DNA of 64,000 nucleotides from Pukyongia sp. (GCA_030148705.1 JASBSY010000005.1:1-64000), one strand, 5' to 3'. Positions 52,487 to 63,152 are shown, counted from the stretch's first letter. A program made the numbers and translations. The notes: a model not told the origin generated them from the sequence alone.

Positions 52487-53026
52487 TTAGAAAGTACCTT
52501 TAAAATTCTTCTGATATTCTTCCCATTGTTCCATGGTAGTTATGGAAGCATAATCGTCGTTTGCGATCATCTTCAGATAGATCTCAAGCTGTTGTGGGGT
52601 CTTATACCCGGGTATGGCTTGAATGAGCTGTCCGTTATCCTTAAAGAAAACCAGGCTTGGGTAGCCGCGCAATTTCAAAGCATCGGCAAAGAAATGGGTG
52701 GCATTCCTGCCTTTCCTTCCTTCCTGGTAGTTCGGGTTGGTATATGTGAAATCCTGGAAGGTGATCTCTTCGGTACCTTCGGCATTGAATTTAACTGCGT
52801 AAAAGTTCTTATTTATAAAATCTATGACTTTCTTATTGCTGAAGGTATTTTTATCTAAAAGTTTACACGGACCACACCAGGTCGTGTAAACATCCATAAA
52901 TATCTTCCTGGGCTCTTTCTTCTGAGCGGCCAGCGCCTCGTTCATAGACATCCATCGAATCTCCTGGGCCGTTGTTACGGAGGTTACCAATATGGCCAAA
53001 AGAAGTAAAATCTGCTTCATTATCAT
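52487..53026 (-). CDS. Secreted thioredoxin-family protein
   Basis: 179 aa; signal peptide; TTWCGPCKLLDKNTFSNKKVIDFINKNFYAVKFNAEG. Confidence 0.93.
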   Translation of the reverse strand: MIMKQILLLLAILVTSVTTAQEIRWMSMNEALAAQKKEPRKIFMDVYTTWCGPCKLLDKNTFSNKKVIDFINKNFYAVKFNAEGTEEITFQDFTYTNPNYQEGRKGRNATHFFADALKLRGYPSLVFFKDNGQLIQAIPGYKTPQQLEIYLKMIANDDYASITTMEQWEEYQKNFKGTF

Positions 53027-53051
53027 TAATTTATTCTGCGTTTATTATAAC

Positions 53052-53082
53052 AAAAAACGTTCCAAAATATGGAACGTTTTTT
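53052..53082 (-). terminator. Terminator of the POT/peptidase operon
   Basis: aaaaaacgttcc-aaaatat-ggaacgtttttt stem-loop with T-run on both strands, directly after the 53100 stop. Confidence 0.8.
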
Positions 53083-53099
53083 TAATTAAATAATTGTGT

Positions 53100-54854
53100 T
53101 TAGCGTACGCCGTGCATCAATCGTTTCAACAACGGATGCAGCATCAGCGAAACAAAGCCCAGTCCGATAGGGATTATGGTAAAGATCAGGAAAAAGGTCG
53201 ATAAACTGTGTTCCTGGGTTATCTTTTCAATATCGCCACCCACATAATGTGCCAGTTTATTTCCAATAGCTATCGCCAGGTAATATACCCCGAACATGAA
53301 GGCAATCATCCTGGCCGGTATTAATTTACTGAGGTACGAAAGTCCCATAGGCGACAGGCATAATTCGCCAAGGGTGTGAAACAGGTAGGCCAGAACAAGC
53401 CAGGCCATACTTAAACTTGCGGTTGTGGCTCCCGCTTCGACATTCCGCGCTCCGAAGGCCAGCAACCCAAATCCTAAACCTAGCAGGGCCAGGCCAAGGA
53501 AGTATTTTACAGAGGCCGGTGGGTTATACCGGCTGTCCCACCATTTGGTAAACAGGGGTGCAAACATAATAATGAAAAGTGAATTCAGAATGGCAAACCA
53601 GGTTATTGGTACTTCGGTATCGGTAGATTGGAATTCGACATATAATTTGTATATCACGATAGCCCAAACGATCACAAAACTGGTGCCCAGGATTATATTA
53701 GACAGCCCTATCCTGTTAAAGGTCTTCCTAAATAAACTTAACAACACATATGTTATTATGAGAAGCGGAACAACCGTTACGATAAGGTCGATAATCTTAA
53801 AGCCCATTGCAGCATTTCCCTCCAGGAATCTATCGGTAAAGTCCCTGGTATAAATTGGTAGTGACCCCGCAGCCTGTTCAAAAGCCGCCCAGAAGAAGAT
53901 GGTGAAAATACAGAAGATTGCAAATGCAATCATCCTGTCCCGCTCTATCTTGATATAACGGGGTAACCTGATTATTAATAACAACACAAAAGTAAGAGCT
54001 GCCAGAAGGGCGAAGAACAGCGAATTCCCCATCCCTGCTATGGTGAAATTCAAGGTTTGAATATCACCAATCTTATTCAGCGGATCGTTAATGATGAAGA
54101 TGAGAGCCGAAATTGTAAACACTGCGATTAGTATTATATCCAGCATTCGGAACTCGTTAAGTACAGTTCCAACTTTAAGAGCAGCGGCTTTGTCGTCGGC
54201 TTTTTTGGTCTTCAGCGGCTTATTGCCGATATCGCCAAAAAGCGGTTGGGCAAAATAAAACTGCAGCATTCCCAGTAACATAAAAATTCCCGCCAGACCG
54301 AACCCGTAGCTCCATCCGATTTTTTCACCTACCCATCCGCAGAGCATGATACCGATGAATGCACCGGCATTAACTCCCATATAGAATATATTGTAGGCGC
54401 CGTCTTTCTTTTCATCATGGCCTTCATACATCCTCGAAATGATAGAGGTCATGTTAGGTTTAAAAAATCCGTTCCCAAGAATCAAAAGGGCTATACCTAT
54501 GTATAAGAAGAGGGGTGTTTCAACGGCCATGGAGGCATGACCGAAGGTCATCAGTAAGGCTCCAATAACCACAGCCCTCCGGTATCCTATCTTATTATCC
54601 GCCAGCCAGCCACCCAACAGCGGAGTGAGATAGACTAACATGGCATAGGTTCCCAAGAGGGATAAGGCCGCTTCCGCAGACCATGCCCAGCCGGGGTTTT
54701 CCCCCAGGATGGCACCGGTAAGAAAGATCACTAAGATGGCACGCATCCCGTAATAGGAAAAGCGTTCCCACATTTCGGTAAAGAACAGTACAAAGAGGCC
54801 TGCAGGATGACCCAGTACCTTATTCTGAAACATATTTTCTACATCCGAATTCAT
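53100..54854 (-). CDS. Peptide MFS transporter (POT/PTR family)
   Basis: 584 aa; GHPAGLFVLFFTEMWERFSYYGMRAIL, NIFYMGVNAGAFIG. Confidence 0.93.
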   Translation of the reverse strand: MNSDVENMFQNKVLGHPAGLFVLFFTEMWERFSYYGMRAILVIFLTGAILGENPGWAWSAEAALSLLGTYAMLVYLTPLLGGWLADNKIGYRRAVVIGALLMTFGHASMAVETPLFLYIGIALLILGNGFFKPNMTSIISRMYEGHDEKKDGAYNIFYMGVNAGAFIGIMLCGWVGEKIGWSYGFGLAGIFMLLGMLQFYFAQPLFGDIGNKPLKTKKADDKAAALKVGTVLNEFRMLDIILIAVFTISALIFIINDPLNKIGDIQTLNFTIAGMGNSLFFALLAALTFVLLLIIRLPRYIKIERDRMIAFAIFCIFTIFFWAAFEQAAGSLPIYTRDFTDRFLEGNAAMGFKIIDLIVTVVPLLIITYVLLSLFRKTFNRIGLSNIILGTSFVIVWAIVIYKLYVEFQSTDTEVPITWFAILNSLFIIMFAPLFTKWWDSRYNPPASVKYFLGLALLGLGFGLLAFGARNVEAGATTASLSMAWLVLAYLFHTLGELCLSPMGLSYLSKLIPARMIAFMFGVYYLAIAIGNKLAHYVGGDIEKITQEHSLSTFFLIFTIIPIGLGFVSLMLHPLLKRLMHGVR

Positions 54855-54875
54855 AAGTGCTGATTTTTAGGTGAA

Positions 54876-56267
54876 TTAATTGATATCCGGATCGGCCAGT
54901 TCATAGCCTTCGGTTACTTTCATCTCACGTTCATTGTCTTCAGCACCATGGGTGAGATGCTCCAGTTTCTTCCTGAACAACATCACCAATAATCCAAACA
55001 CCACACAGAATACTGCTATCCCCGTAAATACAGCGAATTCGCCAAAATTAGACGCAGATTCACCCAACAGTCCGGCCAGTTTATTTCCCAGCCCCGTCAT
55101 TGCAAAGTAAACTCCCATCATAATAGAAGCATATTTAAGCGGTGCCAATTTCGTGATATAGGACAAGGCTACCGGTGAAATACACAGCTCCCCTATTGTA
55201 TGGAACAGATACGCCAGTACCAACCAGTACATAGCCGATGCTCCTGTACTCTCGAACTCTGCAGAAGCAGCCGACATAAAGAAAAATCCGGTACCCATGA
55301 TGATCAATCCGATAATCATTTTGAAGAGGGAGGTTGATATCTTACCCTTCAACTTTCGCCTGGCCCAGTAGGCCGCAACCGCCGTACCCAAGAATATGAT
55401 AAACATGGCGTTTAACGACTGAAACCAGGAAGCGGGTATTTCCCAACCCATCAACATTCTGTTTGTATTCTCTTTTGCATAAATATTCATTAATCCACCG
55501 GCCTGCTCGAAAGCACCCCAGAAGACAATTACCAGTAGAAAGGATATAAACAAAACGATTACCCTGTCCTTTTCAACCTTGGTAAGAGGCCGCTTCATAG
55601 CAGCTTTTTCTTCTTCATCCTTCGATTCTCCGAGGAAATTTCCAACGTGTTTCAGGTGTTTTTGTCCCGCCAGGTATTGGATCAGTCCAAGAGCCATACC
55701 TATCCCGGCAAGTCCGAATCCATAATGCCATCCGTGAACTTCCCCAACATATCCAACGATTAAACTAGACAGAAAGGCGCCTATGTTAATCCCTATATAA
55801 AAAATTGTAAATCCTTTATCCCGTCTTATGTCGCCTTGCTTGTACAATCCTCCAACCATAGTTGAAATATTGGGCTTAAGCATTCCAACGCCGGCAATAA
55901 TCAAACCTAATCCGGTGTAGAAGGCCCACATTACTTCATAAGCCAGAATACTGTGACCGGCAACCAGGAGAATCCCCCCGTAAAGCACGGATTTCTTCTG
56001 ACCCAGAAACTTATCGGCTATCCAACCCCCAGGGATGGAAGCTACATAAACCAACATGGTATACCAGCCATAGAGTGCCAGGGCTTCAGCATTTGTCCAT
56101 CCCAGTCCACTATTATCTCCCACTGTTTCTGCTACAAGATATAGCACAAGAATGGCGCGCATTCCGTAGTATGAAAAACGCTCCCACATCTCGGTGAAGA
56201 ACAATACGTAAAGACCCACAGGATGTCCGAACAATTCCTTGGGTTTATGAGCTAATGAATTTGACAT
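54876..56267 (-). CDS. Peptide MFS transporter (POT/PTR family)
   Basis: 463 aa; GHPVGLYVLFFTEMWERFSYYGMRAILVLYL, FTIFYIGINIGAFLSSLIVGYVGE. Confidence 0.93.
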   Translation of the reverse strand: MSNSLAHKPKELFGHPVGLYVLFFTEMWERFSYYGMRAILVLYLVAETVGDNSGLGWTNAEALALYGWYTMLVYVASIPGGWIADKFLGQKKSVLYGGILLVAGHSILAYEVMWAFYTGLGLIIAGVGMLKPNISTMVGGLYKQGDIRRDKGFTIFYIGINIGAFLSSLIVGYVGEVHGWHYGFGLAGIGMALGLIQYLAGQKHLKHVGNFLGESKDEEEKAAMKRPLTKVEKDRVIVLFISFLLVIVFWGAFEQAGGLMNIYAKENTNRMLMGWEIPASWFQSLNAMFIIFLGTAVAAYWARRKLKGKISTSLFKMIIGLIIMGTGFFFMSAASAEFESTGASAMYWLVLAYLFHTIGELCISPVALSYITKLAPLKYASIMMGVYFAMTGLGNKLAGLLGESASNFGEFAVFTGIAVFCVVFGLLVMLFRKKLEHLTHGAEDNEREMKVTEGYELADPDIN

Positions 56268-56304
56268 AATTTATAGTATTAGTTAGAAGTTAGTTTTCGT
56301 AAGC

Positions 56305-58545
56305 TTAGTTTTTTACCTGAAGCATGGAAACCTCTTCCGGCTCCCCCAGGGATTCATAGATAAATTTGGTCATTTTCTTATACAGGTGTAATCGTGTATT
56401 CCCCCCGTAAATCCCGTGATTCTTATCGGGGTAGATCATCCATTCGAAATCCTTATCGGCCTGCACCAGTGCTTCAACCAGCCGCATGGTGTTCTGAACA
56501 TGGACATTGTCGTCCGCACTGCCGTGAACCAGCAGGAAATCACCTTCCAGGTTTTTTACATGGGAAATGGGCGAGTTATTATCGTAGCCGGCGGCATTCT
56601 CCTGTGGTGTCTGCATATAACGTTCGGTATAAATGGTGTCGTAGAAACGCCAGCTGGTTACCGGAGCCACCGCAATCGCCATTGCAAAGGTTTCCGGGGC
56701 CTGGAACAGACAGTTGGCAGACATAAAGCCCCCGTAACTCCAACCCCAGATCCCGATTCGTTCGGCATCTATATACGGGAGTTGCCCGAGTTTTTCGGCG
56801 GCTGCGGTCTGATCGAGTACTTCGTATTTCCCGAGTTCCCGCTGCGTCATTTTCTTAAAATCCCTGCCTTTAAAGCCCGTACCTCGCCCGTCCACACAGG
56901 CGATTATATATCCTTCCTGCGCCAGCATCTGGTGCCAGTAATCGTTTGCTCCGCCCCAACGATTTGCCACGCTCTGGGAACCCGGCCCGGAGTACTGGTA
57001 CATAAAGAGCGGGTATTTCTTATTAGGATCGAAATCAAGGGGTTTGATGATATACATGTTGAGATCTTCCCCGTTAATGGTAATGGTTGAAAATTCCTTG
57101 GGAGACAGTTTGTAATTTGACAGCTGTTCCTTGAGGGCGTTGTTGTTCTTTATTTCGCGAATCTGCTTGCCGGTCCTGGCATCGTGAAGGGTAAAGATAT
57201 AAGGAGTTTCGGCATCGGAAAAGGTGTTGATGTAATAGGTATAATCTGCACTGAAAGAGGCGCTGTTGGTTCCTGTTCGATCTGAGAGTTTCACCTTATT
57301 CTTGCCTGAACGCAGTATGGAATACACAGACCGGTTAATGCTGCCGTCTTCCGTACTCTGGTAATAGATCCTTCCGGTATTGGTGTCGAACCCATAGTAA
57401 TTGGTCACTTCCCAGTCGCCTTTAGTGATCTGATTGATAAGTTTACCGTTCTTGTCGTAATGATAGATATGATTCCAACCGCTTTTCTCACTAGTCCAGA
57501 TAAAACTATTGTCGTTCAGGAAGGTAAGGTCGTCGGTGATGTCTACATATGCATCGTCCCGTTCCTGCAGTACCCGCCTGGAAGTATTATTCGTCGCATC
57601 GATAAAGACCAGGTCCACCATGTTCTGATGGCGGTTGGTTAACTGGGCGCTCAGGATATTGGGATCATTCGTCCATTTGATACGCGGAAGATAATACGAA
57701 TTGTACCCGCCCAGGTCGATCCTGTTTGTATTGGTAGTATTAAGATCGTAGATATGCAAAGAAACATTTGCGTTGGGATCACCCGCCTTCGGGTATTTAA
57801 ACACCTGTTGTGAAGGATAGAGTTCATCCCCGTAAACATCCATTGAAAAACGCGGCACTTCACTCTCATCGAATTTAATATAGGCCAGTTTATCGCCAGC
57901 CTTGTTCCAATCGAAGGCCCGTACAAAAGCAAATTCCTCCTCGTACACCCAATCTGTTATCCCGTTGATAATACTGTTTTTGGATCCGTCGGTTGTGATC
58001 TGTGTTTCTTCGCCTGTTACCAGGTCTTTAATATAAAGGTCGTTATTGCTGCCAAAGGCGATCTTGGTACCTGCACTATTAAAGGTTGGTTCCTGAATCT
58101 GCTTTTTTGAGACCAGGGTTAACGTCCCGCTGTTGAGGTCGTAAACGTAAAAGGTTCCAACCGATGAACGGCGGTAGATCTGTTTTAACTGGGTGGCAAG
58201 TAATAATTTAGATTCATCCTCACTGAATTCGTAGGAAATAATATAATTGATTCCGCTAAGGTCCTTGCTGTTTACCAGGGTTCGCACTTTCTCACCACTC
58301 ACATAATTATAGACATCGACCGTTGAAGCATTCTCGGCGCGGTTGTAATTCAGTACGGCGTATTCGGTACCGTTCTTTAAGGAACGCAGCACATCCAGCC
58401 GCTCGGTCCGGAAGGTATTACCCCATATTTCGTCTAAAGTGATTTGTTTTTCCTGTGCCTGCGTGGAAAAGTTTACCACAATGAAAAGCGCAAGCAGGGG
58501 GAGAGAGAAAAATCGTTTCAAAATGTTAAATTTTTGTGATGTCAA
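56305..58545 (-). CDS. S9 family (dipeptidyl peptidase IV-like) peptidase
   Basis: 746 aa; signal peptide, DPPIV N-terminal propeller (GITDWVYEEEF), GIWGWSYGGFMSA nucleophile motif, HGSADDNVH, KNHGIYG. Confidence 0.95.
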   Translation of the reverse strand: MTSQKFNILKRFFSLPLLALFIVVNFSTQAQEKQITLDEIWGNTFRTERLDVLRSLKNGTEYAVLNYNRAENASTVDVYNYVSGEKVRTLVNSKDLSGINYIISYEFSEDESKLLLATQLKQIYRRSSVGTFYVYDLNSGTLTLVSKKQIQEPTFNSAGTKIAFGSNNDLYIKDLVTGEETQITTDGSKNSIINGITDWVYEEEFAFVRAFDWNKAGDKLAYIKFDESEVPRFSMDVYGDELYPSQQVFKYPKAGDPNANVSLHIYDLNTTNTNRIDLGGYNSYYLPRIKWTNDPNILSAQLTNRHQNMVDLVFIDATNNTSRRVLQERDDAYVDITDDLTFLNDNSFIWTSEKSGWNHIYHYDKNGKLINQITKGDWEVTNYYGFDTNTGRIYYQSTEDGSINRSVYSILRSGKNKVKLSDRTGTNSASFSADYTYYINTFSDAETPYIFTLHDARTGKQIREIKNNNALKEQLSNYKLSPKEFSTITINGEDLNMYIIKPLDFDPNKKYPLFMYQYSGPGSQSVANRWGGANDYWHQMLAQEGYIIACVDGRGTGFKGRDFKKMTQRELGKYEVLDQTAAAEKLGQLPYIDAERIGIWGWSYGGFMSANCLFQAPETFAMAIAVAPVTSWRFYDTIYTERYMQTPQENAAGYDNNSPISHVKNLEGDFLLVHGSADDNVHVQNTMRLVEALVQADKDFEWMIYPDKNHGIYGGNTRLHLYKKMTKFIYESLGEPEEVSMLQVKN

Positions 58546-58638
58546 GTTTACTAAAATTTCACGAAAAACTGCTAGTTTTTATGTTAAATACGGCCATTTT
58601 GTTAGTAATTAAGCCTCAAAAACCTTGAGTATAAATAC

Positions 58639-58646
58639 TATCTTTG
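58639..58646 (+). promoter_or_regulatory. Bacteroidetes -7-type element upstream of HMG-CoA reductase
   Basis: TATCTTTG 20 nt before the ATG; no well-spaced -33 TTG recognised. Confidence 0.4.
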
Positions 58647-58665
58647 TTCCTCTAAGCAGCAAATT

Positions 58666-59979
58666 ATGAGCATCCCGATTTCAGGATTTTCAAAAAAAAG
58701 CAAACAGGAAAAAATCGATTGGCTCGTAAGTCATTATTTCGATAATGACCCCACTGTATATAAAACGCTACAGTTGTACTGGAATTCGGACAAGGAGCTG
58801 CAGCGGCTGCACGATGATTTTACGGAGAACGCCATTTCGAACTATTACCTGCCCTTTAGTATAGCTCCCAATTTTCTTATAAACGACTCTTTATATGCTC
58901 TGCCAATGGTGATCGAAGAAAGTTCGGTGGTGGCAGCTGCCAGCAATGCCGCCAAATTCTGGATGAAAAGGGGCGGGTTTAAGGCTGAAGTACTGGGAAC
59001 TTTAAAAAGCGGGCAAGTGCATTTCGATTATTACGGTTCGAGAAACGCTCTGCAAAAGTATTTTATAGATAGTAAGCCAGGGTTGCTCGCCTCTGTCGAA
59101 TCGCTTCAACGGAACATGAAAAAAAGAGGCGGCGGACTAAAAGACATAGTCCTGGTCGACAAGACTGAAGAACTACCCGGCTATTATCAACTTCATTGCA
59201 CTTTTGAAACTGCCGATGCCATGGGGGCCAATTTCATAAACAGCTGTCTCGAGAACATTGCCACCACTTTCGAAAACGCGGCTATGGATTCGGAATATTT
59301 TGCCGATGACGACAAGCGCCCTGAGGTGGTTTTAAGCATACTGTCTAATTATGTGCCCGACTGCCTTGTTGAAGCCAGTGTGAAATGCAGGATAGATGAA
59401 CTGATGAAAACAAAGGAAGACAGTGTAAAATTCGCCGGGGACTTTGTACGGGCAGTTGAGATCGCTTCGGTCGACAAACAACGGGCGGTAACACATAATA
59501 AGGGCATCATGAACGGCGTGGATGCCGTGGTGCTTGCCAGCGGAAACGACTTTAGGGCCGTAGAGGCCGGGGTGCATGCCTATGCCGCCAGAACCGGGCG
59601 ATACAGCAGTCTAACCAGTGCGAAAACGGATGGAGAATTTTTTCACTTCGGCATTAAAATTCCTCTGGCGCTGGGAACCGTAGGCGGGCTCACCAGGTTA
59701 CATCCCATGGTTAAACTCGCATTGCAATTACTCAAACAGCCTTCAGCAGAAGACCTTATGAAAATTGCCGCAGTGGCCGGGCTCGCACAGAACTTTGCGG
59801 CTATCAGGTCATTGGTGACCACAGGTATTCAAAAAGGACATATGAAGATGCACCTGATGAATATACTAAACCAACTAAATGCCACCTCGGCTGAAAAAGC
59901 AGAGACCATACGGCATTTTCAATCCGAAACGGCCTCTCATAGTGCCGTATCGGCCTTTCTTGAACAATTGAGAAGTTAA
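58666..59979 (+). CDS. Hydroxymethylglutaryl-CoA reductase (class II-like)
   Basis: 437 aa; LPMVIEESSVVAAASNAAKFW, GANFINSCLE, NKGIMNGVDAV, LALGTVGGLTRLHP. Confidence 0.94.
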   Translation: MSIPISGFSKKSKQEKIDWLVSHYFDNDPTVYKTLQLYWNSDKELQRLHDDFTENAISNYYLPFSIAPNFLINDSLYALPMVIEESSVVAAASNAAKFWMKRGGFKAEVLGTLKSGQVHFDYYGSRNALQKYFIDSKPGLLASVESLQRNMKKRGGGLKDIVLVDKTEELPGYYQLHCTFETADAMGANFINSCLENIATTFENAAMDSEYFADDDKRPEVVLSILSNYVPDCLVEASVKCRIDELMKTKEDSVKFAGDFVRAVEIASVDKQRAVTHNKGIMNGVDAVVLASGNDFRAVEAGVHAYAARTGRYSSLTSAKTDGEFFHFGIKIPLALGTVGGLTRLHPMVKLALQLLKQPSAEDLMKIAAVAGLAQNFAAIRSLVTTGIQKGHMKMHLMNILNQLNATSAEKAETIRHFQSETASHSAVSAFLEQLRS

Positions 59980-60891
59980 ATGCCAATGACACAGAAATTC
60001 CACAGTAACGGAAAATTACTCCTAACAGGAGAATACGCTGTCCTGGACGGTGCTCTTGCTCTTGCCATTCCGGTTAAATTCGGACAGACTTTAACCGTAA
60101 GTCCTTCGGAAAAAGCGGGGCTTCTTTGGAAAAGTCACGACCAGGACGGCAAGATTTGGTATGAAGGTTCGTTCGGCCTTCAAAACAATACCATCAAAGC
60201 CATACAAACCGATGATACCAGTAACAGGCTACTGGCTATTTTGTCTTCGGCGAAGACGATGAATCCTGAATTCCTCACAGAAGAAGGATACACGGCCGTC
60301 ACCGAGCTGGAATTTCCGGCAGAATGGGGATTAGGCAGTTCTTCTACCCTTATCAACAATATTGCCTCCTGGGCCGGGGTTGATGCCCTTCATCTGCTGG
60401 ATCAGAGTTTCGGGGGCAGCGGCTATGATATTGCCGCAGCCCAAAGAGATTCGGCTTTTACTTATCGCCGGGGGGAAGGCGCACCTGAAATACACGAGGT
60501 CGATCTTAAGTGGGATTTTACAGACCGATTGTTCTTTGTGCACCTCAACCAAAAACAAAGCAGTACCCAGGAAATAGAACGATATAAGACGTCAAGAAAC
60601 ATTAGCCCTTCACTGCTCGACGAAATTTCTGCAATCACCACAAAACTGGTTAATACTGCATCTTTCAGCGAGTTTAATGCCCTTATCACAGAGCACGAGT
60701 CCGTGATATCCGACCTGATAGCGGTTTCTCCCATAAAGGAGTCGAGGTTTCCCGATTTCGGCGGGGCCGTTAAAAGTCTCGGCGCCTGGGGCGGGGATTT
60801 TATACTGGCAACGGGTAAGGTTGAGGATATGGAATACTTCAGAAGTAAAGGCTATAATACCATTCTTCCTTTTTCAAAAATGATAAAATAA
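59980..60891 (+). CDS. GYDIA-type GHMP kinase
   Basis: 303 aa; FHSNGKLLLTGEYAVLDGALALAIPV, GLGSSSTLINNIASW, GGSGYDIAAAQ, GAVKSLGAWGGDFILA; abuts HMG-CoA reductase. Confidence 0.9.
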   Translation: MPMTQKFHSNGKLLLTGEYAVLDGALALAIPVKFGQTLTVSPSEKAGLLWKSHDQDGKIWYEGSFGLQNNTIKAIQTDDTSNRLLAILSSAKTMNPEFLTEEGYTAVTELEFPAEWGLGSSSTLINNIASWAGVDALHLLDQSFGGSGYDIAAAQRDSAFTYRRGEGAPEIHEVDLKWDFTDRLFFVHLNQKQSSTQEIERYKTSRNISPSLLDEISAITTKLVNTASFSEFNALITEHESVISDLIAVSPIKESRFPDFGGAVKSLGAWGGDFILATGKVEDMEYFRSKGYNTILPFSKMIK

Positions 60892-60922
60892 AAAATCCTT
60901 CTCACACTGTAAGAAGGATTTT
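60891..60922. terminator. Bidirectional terminator between convergent genes
   Basis: aaaaatccttct...agaaggattttt stem-loop. Confidence 0.75.
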
Positions 60923-60942
60923 TAAAACGTTGAATTTATCTT

Positions 60943-63063
60943 TTAATAGAAAGTAGACCTGTTATCTTCGATATCGGCTGTTTCCTTTAATGCTTTAACC
61001 AGATTTGTATTGAGGTTCTGGGTAACATTTACGTTCATCTTATTGGCATAAGAGGCATAGTTCTCAAGTTCTGGGGCCGGATTCACTGCCAGTACCCTTA
61101 CTTTGAACACTCCGGCATTGCCTCTGATAAAGTCGGTTTCCTCACCTGCCTTCTTACCAAATGCAGCACCTACCACTTTAGGTTCGTTACCTGCTTCAGG
61201 GATGGTTGGAGCAGCCATGGTTATTGCTGAAGCATTCTGAACTGTTACATTATGAGAAGCAGCGATCTCCTGCAGTGTACTACCTGTCGATGCAGCTATG
61301 ATTCTTTCGGCCTTCTTTTTATTACGAAGAATCGGTGTTACAAGAATGGACGCTTCGGAAACGCTCATCAGACCTTTTGGGTTACGCCGTGTTAACTGTG
61401 CGATCACATATCCCTGAGGCACGTTGAACCGACGTACATCCCCAACTTCTGTTTCTTCGTTAAAGCCCCAGCTAACTATGGGTCTGTTCGTACCTACACC
61501 GGGAATATTGGCATCCATTTTTCCTATTTTATTGACCGGTCTCAGAGAAAGTTCCTTTTCTTTCGCAATTGCGGCAAAATCCCCCTCGGCAGCTTCTAAT
61601 TCGAAGCTGGTTGCTTCCGAAAATACTGTGTTTATTGTGTTTTCTGAAGGCTCTATCTCCTTGGTGATGGTTGCTACCTTTATAACATCCCGCATATTCT
61701 TTTGGCCGAGAACCTCGACGATATGATAGCCGAAATTGGTTTTTACAACTCCGATATCACCTTCATTACTTTCGAAAGAAAAGTCTCGGAACTCGGGTAC
61801 CATGGCATTATATGCAAACCAATCGTATACCCCGTCGTTAGGGATACTTGAAATATCGGATGAGAACTGAGGTACCAGTTCGTCGTATTTTGAAGGTGTT
61901 CTCTTTACAATTGTAAGCAGGCTGTCGGCTGTGCGCTTCGCCTCCTGATCATTTCTTGTGATACTATCGGTCTGGTTGTATCCAACAGGGATAAGAATAT
62001 GCCGCACTCGTGCGCTATCCGGCAATTGCCTGCGACCGATTACTTTAGTTAGGTTTAGGGTTTTATCTACCTGATACGGACCGTAGATCTCGTCTACTGA
62101 AAGTCCGAAAACAGTATCGCGAATGGATTCCGGAAGTTCATTCTTATACCACCATCTGTCGTTGAAACCCTGATCTGAATTCGCATTAAGGAACTCGTCA
62201 TAGTTGGTTGTAGTTCTGAATCCTGCAATTGTATCGTTTTGGTTAGTCACGTTATTGAACACAACCCTGTTTTCAAGTAAAGCATTCATTTCGTCATGCG
62301 CTGCGTCTATATCTTCCTGGGAAGCTTTTTCCTCGATAAGCACATATTGGATGTCCACCTGGGGTTCAACTTCGTATTTCTTCGGGTTCTCTTTGATATA
62401 TGCAGCTATCTCACTTTCAGACACGGTAATTTCCTCATCGGGAATAGATGTGAAGGGAACGAAGACGTATTCGATGTTGATCTTGTCGTTCTCGAACCTG
62501 TACTGTTGCTCGCCTTCAGCCAGGGTTGAAGTTAGCCCGCCACGCAACATTGCGATATAGGTGTTTTCGCGAATGGTTTGTTTCAGGTTTCGGATATAAT
62601 TCTCCCAGGCATTGAGGGCCTGTGGATTTGAATTTGCATTGGCCTTAATTTCGGCAACATACTCCAGCATACGCTGTTCGCTGTATTGGCCGGTCTCATC
62701 CTGGAAGGTAGGATTGCTGGCCAGGTAGGAACGAAGTGCGTTATTGAGTTGGTTGGATTCAACAGTAATCCCAAGTTCTTCATACTGCTCTTCCAGCAAC
62801 ACCCGACGAACTTCCCTGTCCCATACAAGATTCATAGCCTGTGCGGTATTCCCGTTTGGCCCCATATTTTGCTGGGCAGCCTCCACTTTCTCCATAAAAT
62901 CCACACGCTCCAGGTCGGTACCGTTGATAGTAGCCACCGTATTCTCGGCACTACCCCCGCCACCTCGCGTTAGCACATCACTTAGGATAAAAGCAAAAAG
63001 TGCCATCGCAATGATCAAAATAAGGAAGATTCCTCTTTTTCTAATACTGTTTAATATTGCCAT
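60943..63063 (-). CDS. SurA N-terminal domain / PpiD-like peptidylprolyl isomerase
   Basis: 706 aa; MAILNSIRKRGIFLILIIAMALFAFILSDV anchor, parvulin segment RVRHILIPVG...FSSDISS...GDIGVVKTNFGYHIVEVLG. Confidence 0.93.
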   Translation of the reverse strand: MAILNSIRKRGIFLILIIAMALFAFILSDVLTRGGGGSAENTVATINGTDLERVDFMEKVEAAQQNMGPNGNTAQAMNLVWDREVRRVLLEEQYEELGITVESNQLNNALRSYLASNPTFQDETGQYSEQRMLEYVAEIKANANSNPQALNAWENYIRNLKQTIRENTYIAMLRGGLTSTLAEGEQQYRFENDKINIEYVFVPFTSIPDEEITVSESEIAAYIKENPKKYEVEPQVDIQYVLIEEKASQEDIDAAHDEMNALLENRVVFNNVTNQNDTIAGFRTTTNYDEFLNANSDQGFNDRWWYKNELPESIRDTVFGLSVDEIYGPYQVDKTLNLTKVIGRRQLPDSARVRHILIPVGYNQTDSITRNDQEAKRTADSLLTIVKRTPSKYDELVPQFSSDISSIPNDGVYDWFAYNAMVPEFRDFSFESNEGDIGVVKTNFGYHIVEVLGQKNMRDVIKVATITKEIEPSENTINTVFSEATSFELEAAEGDFAAIAKEKELSLRPVNKIGKMDANIPGVGTNRPIVSWGFNEETEVGDVRRFNVPQGYVIAQLTRRNPKGLMSVSEASILVTPILRNKKKAERIIAASTGSTLQEIAASHNVTVQNASAITMAAPTIPEAGNEPKVVGAAFGKKAGEETDFIRGNAGVFKVRVLAVNPAPELENYASYANKMNVNVTQNLNTNLVKALKETADIEDNRSTFY

Positions 63064-63152
63064 TTGAAAATCTGATTTGTAGGGGGCGAAAATAGCATTT
63101 TCCCGCCATTTATAAAAGGTTCGTTACAAAAAAATCGGTAAAAAAAGGAAAA

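Noticed and set aside
56416-57090. 224 aa plus-strand ORF
   Set aside because: Antisense shadow of the S9 peptidase gene.
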